Below are positions 31,819-42,645 of a DNA stretch of 64,000 nucleotides, in pieces. Numbering within the stretch: the stretch's first letter is position 1; each line of letters starts with the position of its first letter. The DNA comes from Uranotaenia lowii (lineage: Eukaryota; Arthropoda; Insecta; Diptera; Culicidae): positions 62,199,746-62,263,745 of the forward strand of contig NC_073691.1 in the NCBI RefSeq assembly GCF_029784155.1. Direction: 5' to 3'. The position numbers and the translations under genes are program-made. The notes under the pieces were generated by a model. It made no database searches and was not told where the DNA came from. It saw only the letters and a program-made list of their open reading frames with translations.

Positions 31819-32116
31819 CCTTAAACCTTTTTCTGAGTTTTTGCTGAACTTGATAAAGAATGAAGTTCCATGGACCTCGAAATAGCATTTTTTGTACAGC
31901 CTCTATGAGTTTACGAACTCATGAGTTCGTTTTTTAAGTGATATTCAAACTTTTGGTTGCTTGGGTTTGTAGGAATTCGATTATCTAGGTTTTGATATAT
32001 TTTCGGATTCAAAGCTGTATTTCAATCAGATTTGTTCGGAACCATATGTAATTTTTCTAAAGGTAGGACCAAATTTAAAAGAAATTAAAAAAAAAACACT
32101 CGATCAAAATACTTAC
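31819..32116. other. Intron just 3' of the 130-nt integrin exon
   Basis: AT-rich non-coding DNA between the hAT-like element and the exon donor at 32116. No further feature. Confidence 0.5.
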
Positions 32117-32246
32117 TCGTTCGGCAAGGCGAATATTCGTCGAATTGTTGCATATTGTTGCGGGCAATGAAGCACGTCCCAACGGGTTCCACTCGTTCCA
32201 CCTTCCGGGGCTGCAGCTGATGAAACACATATCGGGGGGCGCAGGC
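32117..32246 (-). CDS. if: Integrin alpha-PS2 (inflated-like), internal 130-nt exon
   Basis: This exon encodes 43 residues of the integrin alpha beta-propeller, immediately N-terminal to the 1023-1084 exon. Seen: the acceptor is CCATTTAG after a TTTCTTTCTCTTTCTTTC pyrimidine tract, and the donor is GA|GTAAGTAT. Read in phase 0 from the acceptor it starts ACAPRYVFH, continues through EPVGTCFIARNN and ends EYSPCRT plus one base. Known: C-A-P-R-Y-V-F-H, P-V-G-T-C-F and S-P-C-R-T are landmarks of insect alpha-PS2; the cysteines belong to the small disulphide loops of the propeller. Another frame of the same DNA gives a hydrophobic-start ORF at 32113-32298 that looks like a signal peptide but is an artefact. 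The preceding exon, which should carry the second FG-GAP repeat, was not found up to 64000. Confidence 0.94.
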
Positions 32247-33900
32247 CTAAATGGACCAGAGGCAGAAAGAAAGAAAGAGAAAGAAACAAAACCAACATGT
32301 AATGACTAAATTGTTATTGACGGGGTTCATATATTGTTTTTTTTTTGCTTCATCAATAAAAATAACCATAACAATAAGCGAACGAAACGGGAGCCAACAA
32401 ATTTCACCGGATTTAAAACGATTATTCCTGATGTTGTCCCCAGGGTTGGGTGCTTCAAAACCGGGTGACAGACGCATCGGATTTCAGATCTTCAGATCTT
32501 TTTGCGACGATAACTCACCCATGGATATGATAATGCCCCGACGATGGGTGGCTGTTATGATCCTTGGGAATACTTTGCGCAGACGTTTAACTCTTCGAGC
32601 TCCCCGAGTTGCGATCGAGAATCATAAATGACAATCGCGGCCGGCGCACAAGTGATATGTTTCACAAACTTACGGGTGAAAACTCCAGTCAGATCCGGTC
32701 AGAGGGAGAGAAGCGAGAGCGAAAAAAATCTGTCCGATTTTCAAATATGGTAACCAGTATCGAACGGTATCATCACTGCTGAGTAAAATTTTTCAGCAGA
32801 GAAGAAGATGGTTTGATTCGAAAACAAACCAAAGGGAAGCCCCCAAGAAGATCGTGCTAGCAAAAGCAACAACTATAAGACCTGCTGCTGGCAGGGTGCA
32901 ATGCAAAGGTATAGAAGTCAGGCAGCTTCCGTGCTCGACGGGGAGAGAAGAGCCGAAGGGAAGACTCAAACAAGACGAGAAGCGACAAGTCCTAAAATGG
33001 TCAACACAATGCGCGATTTTATTGTTGTTTTGTTGTCCTTCCCCACCACCTCAAACCACGTTTGGGGGATTGCACCCGTGAATTTGAACGTCCGTCGTTG
33101 AAACCAAACTCGTGGTCACATTGGCCGCAACTCGGCGCGGCACTTGATATGACCATACATGTTGAGAACTTCTTCTGCACGATCGTTTAGTAGCAGCAGT
33201 TGCTGATGAGATGAAACGACGAAGTTGGAGCAGCCAGTAAAAACAACAGCGTGTTTGAGAAAGTTTCGATCGTCATCGAATCGCCAAATGCAGAATTTCG
33301 TGAATATGCTATGTTATACCCACTTGAAAAGGTCATTCCAAAAGTTACGTCGATCATGCTGGGGCGACTGTCGTTGTGTTGTATTTTTTTTGGCATGTAG
33401 ATTTAATGTTTGCCGTGATCCAAAAATCACACAAATGGGACTAATGTGTGGAGAAACATTGTAATATCCAAACGACAATTTCACTGGTGTCTTATTTGTT
33501 CAGTTTTTTTTAACAATTCATACATAAAGAGTATAAAGCTATGATCATTTAGTATCCGAGCACTTTATTTCGGTAATAGCTACATTACTAGAGCTCGGAT
33601 ATGAAAAACTTTATCAGCGTTGTATTGCTTTTAAAAAGGACCTTGCCTATGTTTTCAGATTTTTTAATTTACGCGTGTTTGAGATATTTACGATGCAAAA
33701 AGACATGATAAAAATATAAAATTGCACAATCGCCTCGGAAAAATTCTTCATCGTCGACTCGAAAAATCATAACCGTTGATTTTTTTCAGAATTTTTTTTG
33801 GCTCAAATAGTTAATATACTTCTTGAGGAGCCACTCAAGGAAGTTCACGAAGTTCAAACCAAGCATCGTAGTGGAGTTTTTTATCTCAACTATGCTGAAA
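32247..33900. other. Non-repetitive intron 5' of the integrin exon
   Basis: 32250-33480 is complex, less AT-rich DNA without repeat ends, starting with the pyrimidine tract of the exon acceptor. 33480-33900 is AT-rich. Open frames here are short and featureless. A regulatory role is possible but unsupported. Confidence 0.4.
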
Positions 33901-33909
33901 AGTCTATGG

Positions 33910-34365
33910 TAAGGTTGCCAGATAGCCCGGTTTTATCGGGGTTTGCCCGGATATTTTGTACAAAATTTGGGAACAGTCCACCCCGGCCAGGGTGCCCGGA
34001 TTTCATTGAAATATGCCCGAATTTATTCACTTTATTTGACAAATCATACAAAATAAACAACAAACGCCTCCGAAGCGAAATTTTTTTAACCAATTTTTAA
34101 AACAATCATGAAAGGTTTTTTGGAAGCCTAAAATGCCATTCAAAATCTATCGACGAGTTTTAATGAAAAAATATATTTTTTTTCAATTTTTTTTTCTTCA
34201 TTTTTGTTGAGTAACTTCAAGCTTTTCAGAAAATTGCCCGGACATTTCCCGGATTAATGGTCATCATTTTTGAAATCAAATGCCCGGATTTGCCAGATTT
34301 TTATAAAAAAAAATTGCCCGGTTTGTCCGGCCCAGATACGTTCTGAAAAAATTCTGGCAACCTTA
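33910..34365 (+). mobile_element. hAT-type MITE (CCCGG family), intact, 8-bp duplication
   Basis: A 456-bp element. The ends TAAGGTTGCCAGA and TCTGGCAACCTTA are perfect inverted repeats, flanked by a perfect 8-bp duplication GTCTATGG (33902-33909 and 34366-34373), diagnostic of hAT transposition. The interior is full of GCCCGGAT/ATCCGGGC words, probably transposase-binding repeats. No coding sequence. Four other copies or fragments are in the window. Confidence 0.95.
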
Positions 34366-36903
34366 GTCTATGGTTATTGGGAATAACTTAATGCAAACTC
34401 TGATGCAGAGGTCAAATTCTTCGAGATGCCTACTCATGAAAAGGTTCCAACCAGATTTCAATTGGTTTTATCCAGGTGAATTTGTGTAAAATATCATGAT
34501 TTTGCAAAGGTTTTGCTTCTGTGGTAAAATAATAAGTTTACACATGATTAAAAAAAGTGAATAAAATAGATTTCATGATGAAGTCAGAGTATTTCTTGAA
34601 ATCAACGATATATTTTTTTTATTTTATATTTTATATTTTGAGAAAGTTTTTCGATCAAATGAATAGTTTTAAAATACACACGTTTGTAACTGTCCGGATT
34701 CTAAATGGTTATAGCCTTAGAAAAATGTGAAGCTTCTATATAATTATTCAGCATTGAGTTATTTTACAATCATAAATGAGTATTTATTTTATATCCTAAC
34801 TTTGAAATTAAGTTCTAGAAATGCAATTCAAATTATAACTAATGGATTTTTAAGGTTTTATTTTAGAGAAATACTTTTTGTATCTACATAAATTAGCCAG
34901 TAATAACCTAAACATTTTCAACCACTGAATATTAAGAAATAAAAATAAGAGATTATGTTTGTGGTTCAAACCAGGTTCATTTTCTACTCTTGCAAACTTG
35001 ATTAATATTTCAAATTTTAGTTTGAAAGTATGTTTTTGAATAACTAAGCAGTTTTGATTAATTTATTCAGTTTGTAAACCAATAAAATATATCAACATCT
35101 TCTTATTCACGTGAAGATAAAGTACAAGTTCTTTGACAAATAAAAATTCATTAATATTTTTTTTTTCAATAATATGAACCCTGTAAATATTTCAAAAAAT
35201 TAAAATCTACAGTTTTCAAAGAACGAAATCTTCGAAATGAACCCAAGTTTTATTATATGTTTGTGGTTTTTACAGGTTTGTGTTCCAAACTTACTCTGAT
35301 AAATTCTGCAATAGAATTGGAAGTTGAAATGTTGTTTTAGTTGTAATTTTTTTTCACATTTCGAAATGATGAATTTCGAATATGAAAAAAGCATCTGTTT
35401 GCGGTTTCAAATGCAAAACCAAGATTCGAATCAGGTTTTTTCCCAATGATGATCTAAACTTACTAGATATTGCCGAAAAAAGTTCTGTGTTTTTTTCAAA
35501 AAAATACTCTGATTTTCTGTGAATTCATCCAAAATTTTTGTGATTTTGTTCTGTGATGCTATTGCCATGAATTTCATTGAAAAGTCATGAAATATTGGGT
35601 CTTTTTTTCATTTTACTTCATAAAAATCTATTAATTTTACCATTTTTATCATATTTTTCCAATTAGATATTTTCAGAACAAAAATTTTAAAGAATTAAAA
35701 AATAAAGTTTTGAAAAAACGTACAAATTGATAAACCTGATGAAAGTTGTTCAAAATTCAACCTTGTATTCGGGCCATGCAATTTCGGACCTTTTTCTCCA
35801 ATATCCGCCGATATCAAAATTAAATAATAATAATCATAATAAACGACCTGAAAACCTGTTTCTTATATAAAAACACATTAGTCGATTTTAAATCATATTT
35901 TAAGTTTTCAAAAAATCGTTTATGTTAATTTTGATGAAGTTTCCTAAAAAAAATTGTACCTAGGATACATAGTCCTATTTCTAATAAATCAATTGAAATT
36001 TTCGTTTGATTTAGCAAATAAAGTGAACAACGTCGACAACATCTTCTCTGATTGAAATTCGATATTCGGGACTGAATTTCCATCAACAAGTTAGAATTTT
36101 TTTCAAAAACTGTAGTGGAATTGTAGAATTGTGGATCCGGAAAAAGATTTCGAGGTTTCGGCTTAAGTTCTGAGTCGAAATTATTACGCTTGAATCGTTT
36201 TAGTCGTTCATAATAAATTGATTGAAAATTGTTAGTTTTGAGTTTAGGGAAGAACATTTTGCTTGACATTTTTGGAACCTCATGGGGGCGGAGGTTTCCA
36301 ACTCTAATTTAAACTGAACTTTTCTCAATTTTTACGATCTGGTAACTAAATTTTTAATCCTTTCATTTCAGTTATTCGAACTTATGCCGCCTTATGCCTC
36401 AGTTTATTTTTAATATTTCTGTTCTTAGTTGAATTAACCAACAAAACGATAGGTTATTCTTAAGTATACTAAGATAATCTGGATTAGTGGTTTTCAAACT
36501 TTTTTCACTCACCGCCTCCTTTTGCCAAATATTTGAGCTCAACGCCCCCGCTGGGAAATTTTTTAGGAAATCTTAAAAAAATTATAATATGGATCGATGA
36601 AAAACCATTAGCTTTCGGCTTTATGTTGTTGTAAGACTTAACTCAAAACTCATTCAACATTATATGAGGCCTTAAGAACCAAAGGGGTAAGAGATTTTAT
36701 AAGCATAAAAATGGTCGATTTTGATTTAATAGTGCCAAACGATTCTTCATATTTCAAACTTTATTTCGTGTTTTTTTTTAGATTTTAATAATTTTAACTA
36801 CCTACTATTTTGTTTAAAAGAAAAACGCAAATTATATTAAAAATGACCAAACATAACAACTTAAAAGCGTGTTTTCTCGAAATAAGCTTCTATGCATTTA
36901 TAC
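34366..36903. other. AT-rich non-coding DNA
   Basis: Long AT-rich stretch with many poly-T and poly-A runs and no motif-bearing frame. Near 36485 the words TAGTGGTTTTCAAACTTTTTT and a nearby CGCCCCCGC resemble one end of another hAT-type repeat, but I could not find the other end. Confidence 0.4.
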
Positions 36904-37160
36904 TAAGGTTGCCATATTTTTTTTCAGTATGTATCCGGGCCGAACAAATCCTGCAATTTTATATAAAAACCAGACACAATCCGGGCATTTGATTTCAAAA
37001 TTGACGACCAAAAGCCGGGCAATATTCGGTCAAATTTTGTAAAAACCCAGAAACTGCTCATCTAAGTCAAGAGAAAATTTCAAAATAATAAAAATGACAT
37101 AAAGTACTCAAAAAAGTTGAAAATAATTAAGGTTTCATGAAACTCGAAAACAAATAAAAA
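36904..37160 (-). mobile_element. hAT-type MITE (CCCGG family), truncated copy
   Basis: Inverted relative to 33910-34365. It begins TAAGGTTGCCATA, followed by the TTTTTTCAGTATGTATCCGGGCC segment and the GGGCATTTGATTTC and GCCGGGCAATATTCGG words of that family. The far end is missing. Confidence 0.8.
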
Positions 37161-38942
37161 CAAAAACAAAATAGACAATAAAAAATGACTAATAAAGTTA
37201 TGACAAAACAATGGTTTTTGTTAGTAACAAGTTAAAAAATGAGGAAAAATCCGTTCGATTTAAGCAACACAAAGTGTTTTGGTGTGTTGCCTCACTCGAA
37301 TAGGTTCTGTACTTATTTGCTGTATATACTCTTTTTTACAAGTGATTTTTTTAACTTAGGTCTCTAAAAAAACTACAAATCGAAGTCCGAATATAAAAAA
37401 GAAACAAAGATGAAAAGGATCGCTAATGGCGTAATTCCCATGAGAACTCTTTCTTAGCAAGTATTACTTAGCGTGAGCGTGATATTTCATAGCTGTTGAA
37501 AAACACACACACTGAAAACACCCTCGAGTTATATTTTGTATCAAATTTTCGAAAAACATAACTTAAAAGAATGGAAAGCTTGTATGAAAAGGGCGGTTTT
37601 TTTGTCAAATTACAAATATTTTACTGTGTTTTATTTTTTATCAAGCCACGTTGATAACTGTCGATCTATAAGAATTGAATCCAACTTATTATACCTCCTA
37701 ATCAATCATTTAGACCTGAATCGATGTATTTTGACGTCAAGACATCTTATAAAATCTTTAATGACTTGTTCGTTCACAAACGAGCAAATCTCACGTATAG
37801 CATTGATCCGAGATCTGACGAAAAAAAACCTATGCTCGTTCCCTGTGTTTTCAAATTACCCGAGATAATCTTTATCTCGATTATGATAGTCAATCTGAAC
37901 AAATTTCAACCCACCATAAAGCCATTTCTCCCAACCAACAACAATAACAACAACATAAGAGCATAAACACAATGATCATCATCTTGGGGCCAACATAAGT
38001 TAGCCTATGCTAGTCGCCTACTACGAGGAGGTCCAATAAAAAAGAACCCATTTGCCTTTGGTTTGGTTGCCTGGTGCGCATATTAATACCGCCAATTGAA
38101 TTGATTTAAAAAATTGCTGCGCCTTCTTCGATTCAATCTAGCAAAGTCGTCTCAGTCGTCACCGCCAACTTCGGTTCATCTTCACGGCCCGTATCCATTC
38201 GTCAACAATGGAACAAGGGGGCGTAGGGGAGCTTTAAATTCGTTTCCATGCAATTGGCTAGAGACCACTTCGCTTTCGTCCGCCATGGGAAGTTCCCTGT
38301 GTCCTCATCTGTTCGACCCGCAGCGCCGTCAGCTTATCTCTGTGGTTTTATTCTCTCATACTCATGTTGTTTATGGCTTTAACATCCCATACCAATTTGT
38401 TTGATGGAAGTGTGTTCTGCAGCAGTTTCCGGGATGCAATTCGTTCTCGACTCCTCTGCTGCATGCATTCCGTCCCAGCCGGAGCTGATCTTTTGGTGAT
38501 AATTTGATAATTTGACGATTGGATTATGATGAGATGGGTCTTTCCCCTGGGAGTCGGAATAATTTAGAAACAACTTTTTTGGACTCCGGCCGGGGCCACC
38601 GTTTTGGTTTTATGTATGGGAGAGGGATAAAGACATAGAGAAGCTCAAATTAGGGAACGTATTTATTATCACGCTTTCGGTTCCGTTTTTTTTTGGGTAA
38701 TCTTACGGCGGCCTATCCAGTCTGTGATTAACGCGGAAAGAGAATAACGTAATGATGATTGACTTGACGAAAAAAGTGGCGAAAGGCTGCCCTTAAATAA
38801 CGCAAACAAGGCCAATCTTTCAATTTAGGAATGGGAGCCATCGCAAGGAAGGTCAACTTGGACGGGGAAAAGTGTTCTTGAACGTGGACTAAATAAAACG
38901 CTAAATCATCGACATCTGTTTTTTTTTTCTTGAGAATTAAAC
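37161..38942. other. Intron, partly non-repetitive
   Basis: 37160-37900 is AT-rich. 37900-38900 is complex, with words such as CGGCCGGGGCCACCG-like DNA near 38590, and has no clear exon. The frames at 38114-38404 (+) and 38379-38573 (-) match nothing I know. Confidence 0.4.
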
Positions 38943-39137
38943 TTTTTTTTTGTTTCGATTATAGTCGTTTTACCATCATTATGGCATTCGCGACTTTATC
39001 AACGTTGCAGTTGGCGGATCGTTTTTGAAAAACTTATCCGGTTCAACTGTGTTCGATGTTTACTCTTGGGCTCGAACTCGCAGACATCCGCTCAGGAGAC
39101 AACAGACTTGCCAACTGAGCTATATCACAAGCCCCTA
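38943..39137 (-). mobile_element. tRNA-derived SINE with 13-bp target duplication
   Basis: A 195-bp insertion on the minus strand flanked by TTGAGAATTAAAC (38930-38942 and 39138-39150). Its 5' end is tRNA-like: an A-box-like TAGCTCAGTTGGCAAG (about 39103-39122) and a B-box GAGTTCGAGCCC (about 39069-39080). It ends in a short poly(A) (T run at 38943-38950 on the plus strand). Complete SINE architecture: polymerase III head, body, A-tail, duplication. Confidence 0.93.
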
Positions 39138-40440
39138 TTGAGAATTAAACGATTACAAAAATAAGATAGAGTACCAGAACTCGCAAAGTTCCGCTTGCAT
39201 TTCAAAAATTCGGGAGTGCATAATTCTAATGAAGAATATTTTTTATTTTTTTTAAAACGTTAAACTTTTTACTCATTTAAACAGAGCGATTATTCTGAAC
39301 ACTTCAGGTAGTTCCAGAATATGTTATGTGAACAAAAATCATTGGTTTATGAAAAACAACAAAACCTTCATCAACTTTCATCAGGAGGATCGATTTAGAT
39401 ACGAATTATAAACGCAATTGTTTTGGAATTTCTCATTCTTTAAAATTTAAAAACTGAAAAAAAATTGTAAGCGAATCTTTTAAACTGAAAATTTTAACAA
39501 ACTCTCCACTTTCTGTTTACAGTAAAGTACTTATGCAGCACTGATAAAATCTTAATAAAGCTAATCAATCTAGGAAAAGTATTTCATATGGCATGAACTT
39601 ATCCAGACTAGCCCAGATATTCAATTTAGAATTTTTGAAAAATCCGGTGTTGCCCTGTTGCCAGAATATTGAGATGAAATATCCTTATTGAGCCCGGATT
39701 TATTCACATTAATCGATTTTTTTTCATAAAATCTTCGAGTTATCACAGGTTAACATTTTTGCGAAATGTTTTGAGAAAATTCCGTTTGTTAACGCTGTTC
39801 ACGCTGTACATTTGTATACCTACGATTCATGGTGCCCAAATAGCGATTTCTGCATTTTTATTGCTTTTCGTGAGTCAAATCATATCCTATTTCGAAGCTT
39901 AAGTTGATAGAAACTAAATGAAGTATAAACATATTTTTGCGTAGTTTTGAATGATCTCGAGAGCAAATAACAGCCCAAAAATACCTCATTAATAAACATA
40001 CATATATTTTGTTCAGTTTCCAACACTGATGGTGGATTTCAATACAAGTTGGATTGCCAAGAAAAAGAAGGAAATTGATTTTAAAATTTCTGTCAAAACT
40101 AAAAGCAATATTAATTCTTTTATCTAAGTAATCTTTTGATTTTTTTTCAAAGTTTAACTGTAAGCAATAATTTTTATTGTTAATTTTTGAAAGAATGTCC
40201 GCGTTTGAAATCGCTTGTGAATTTGACAGTAACACTGGAGAGGTGAGTTCATGTGTTTGTCGTTTGTTGATTTCCAACAAAATTGCTTCTTATGAAGATC
40301 GAAAAAAGATAACTACTATAATAAAGTACAATCCATCAGAAAAAAACGATATGCACAGTTTTTAAACAAACTATTCTCTTCGCAATGAAAATGTACAAGA
40401 AAAATATCTCATTTTTTTTGTTTTTTGCCTTTTTTTTTAT
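39138..40440. other. AT-rich DNA with a hAT MITE scrap
   Basis: Mostly AT-rich non-coding DNA. 39600-39760 contains GACTAGCCCAGATATTCAATTT, GTTGCCAGAATATTGAG and GCCCGGATTTATTCAC, which look like a badly decayed CCCGG-family hAT MITE fragment. No gene. Confidence 0.45.
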
Positions 40441-42645
40441 TATTTTTTGTCTTTTTTGTCTTTTTTGTCTTTTTTGTCTTTTCTGTCTTTTCTGTCTTTT
40501 TTGTCTTTTTTTGTCTTTTTTGTCTTTTTTTGTCTTTTTTGTCTTTTTTGTCTTTTTTGTCTTTTTTTATCTTTTTTGTCTTTTTTGTCTTTTTTGTCTT
40601 TTTTGTCTTTTTTGTCTTTTTTGTCTTTTTTGTCTTTTTTGTCTTTTTTGTCTTTTTTGTCTTTTTTGTCTTTTTTGTCTTTTTTGTCTTTTTTGTCTTT
40701 TTTGTCTTTTTTGTCTTTTTTGTCTTTTTTGTCTTTTTTGTCTTTTTTGTCTTTTTTGTCTTTTTTGTCTTTTTTGTCTTTTTTGTCTTTTTTGTCTTTT
40801 TTGTCTTTTTTGTCTTTTTTGTCTTTTTTGTCTTTTTTGTCTTTTTTGTCTTTTTTGTCTTTTTTGTCTTTTTTGTCTTTTCTGTCTTTTTTGTCTTTTT
40901 TGTCTTTTTTGTCTTTTTTGTCTTTTTTGTCTTTTTTGTCTTTTTTGTCTTTTTTGTCTTTTTTGTCTTTTTTGTCTTTTTTGTCTTTTTTGTCTTTTTT
41001 GTCTTTTTTGTCTTTTTTGTCTTTTTTGTCTTTTTTGTCTTTTTTGTCTTTTTTGTCTTTTTTGTCTTTTTTGTCTTTTTTGTCTTTTTTGTCTTTTTTG
41101 TCTTTTTTGTCTTTTTTGTCTTTTTTGTCTTTTTTGTCTTTTTTGTCTTTTTTGTCTTTTTTGTCTTTTTTGTCTTTTTTGTCTTTTTTGTCTTTTTTGT
41201 CTTTTTTGTCTTTTTTGTCTTTTTTGTCTTTTTTGTCTTTTTTGTCTTTTTTGTCTTTTTTGTCTTTTTTGTCTTTTTTGTCTTTTTTGTCTTTTTTGTC
41301 TTTTTTGTCTTTTTGTCTTTTTTGTCTTTTTTGTCTTTTTTGTCTTTTTTGTCTTTTTTGTCTTTTTTGTCTTTTTTGTCTTTTTTGTCTTTTTTGTCTT
41401 TTTTGTCTTTTTTGTCTTTTTTGTCTTTTTTGTCTTTTTTGTCTTTTTTGTCTTTTTTGTCTTTTTTGTCTTTTTTGTCTTTTTTGTCTTTTTTGTCTTT
41501 TTTGTCTTTTTTGTCTTTTTTGTCTTTTTTGTCTTTTTTGTCTTTTTTGTCTTTTTTGTCTTTTTTGTCTTTTTTGTCTTTTTTGTCTTTTTTGTCTTTT
41601 TTGTCTTTTTTGTCTTTTTTGTCTTTTTTGTCTTTTTTGTCTTTTTTGTCTTTTTTGTCTTTTTTGTCTTTTTTGTCTTTTTTGTCTTTTTTGTCTTTTT
41701 TGTCTTTTTTGTCTTTTTTGTCTTTTTTGTCTTTTTTGTCTTTTTTGTCTTTTTTGTCTTTTTTGTCTTTTTTGTCTTTTTTGTCTTTTTTGTCTTTTTT
41801 GTCTTTTTTGTCTTTTTTGTCTTTTTTGTCTTTTTTGTCTTTTTTGTCTTTTTTGTCTTTTTTGTCTTTTTTGTCTTTTTTGTCTTTTTTGTCTTTTTTG
41901 TCTTTTTTGTCTTTTTTGTCTTTTTTGTCTTTTTGTCTTTTTTGTCTTTTTTGTCTTTTTTGTCTTTTTTGTCTTTTTTGTCTTTTTTGTCTTTTTTGTC
42001 TTTTTTGTCTTTTTTGTCTTTTTTGTCTTTTTTGTCTTTTTTGTCTTTTTTGTCTTTTTTGTCTTTTTTGTCTTTTTTGTCTTTTTTGTCTTTTTTGTCT
42101 TTTTTGTCTTTTTTGTCTTTTTTGTCTTTTTTGTCTTTTTTGTCTTTTTTGTCTTTTTTGTCTTTTTTGTCTTTTTTGTCTTTTTTGTCTTTTTTGTCTT
42201 TTTTGTCTTTTTTGTCTTTTTTGTCTTTTTTGTCTTTTTTGTCTTTTTTGTCTTTTTTGTCTTTTTTGTCTTTTTTGTCTTTTTTGTCTTTTTTGTCTTT
42301 TTTGTCTTTTTTGTCTTTTTTGTCTTTTTTGTCTTTTTTGTCTTTTTTGTCTTTTTTGTCTTTTTTGTCTTTTTTGTCTTTTTTGTCTTTTTTGTCTTTT
42401 TTGTCTTTTTTGTCTTTTTTGTCTTTTTTGTCTTTTTTGTCTTTTTTGTCTTTTTTGTCTTTTTTGTCTTTTTTGTCTTTTTTGTCTTTTTTGTCTTTTT
42501 TGTCTTTTTTGTCTTTTTTGTCTTTTTTGTCTTTTTTGTCTTTTTTGTCTTTTTTGTCTTTTTTGTCTTTTTTGTCTTTTTTGTCTTTTTTGTCTTTTTT
42601 GTCTTTTTTGTCTTTTTTGTCTTTTTTGTCTTTTTTGTCTTTCTT
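40441..42645. repeat. 2.2-kb tandem array of a 9-bp unit (GTCTTTTTT)
   Basis: About 245 near-perfect copies of GTC followed by six T. The first 150 bp are irregular (7-T units near 40505-40530, TCTGTC variants near 40485). After that the array is almost uniform, with a TCTGTC variant near 40880 and two 5-T units near 41311 and 41931. Because the unit is a multiple of three and contains no stop, several frames on both strands stay open for 740-780 codons (Cys-Leu-Phe, Phe-Val-Phe, Leu-Ser-Phe, or Lys/Thr, Lys/Asp and Arg/Gln/Lys repeats). These are not genes. Confidence 0.97.

Larger units (their letters stand above)
1085..32116 (-). other. if: 31-kb intron of the integrin alpha-PS2 gene
   Basis: The span between the two phase-matched integrin exons is 31,032 bp, starting GTAAGTAT at 32116 and ending TTTTCAG at 1085. 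It holds most of the mobile elements listed here, including a nearly complete Bel/Pao element in the same orientation as the gene. Skipped exons within it cannot be excluded, but the A+TG codon phase and the continuous alpha-PS2 pattern across the junction suggest the two exons are consecutive. Confidence 0.85.

Noticed and set aside
32113..32298. 61-codon minus-strand ORF that looks like a secreted peptide
   Set aside because: It overlaps the integrin exon in the wrong frame; its hydrophobic start is the pyrimidine tract of the splice acceptor.
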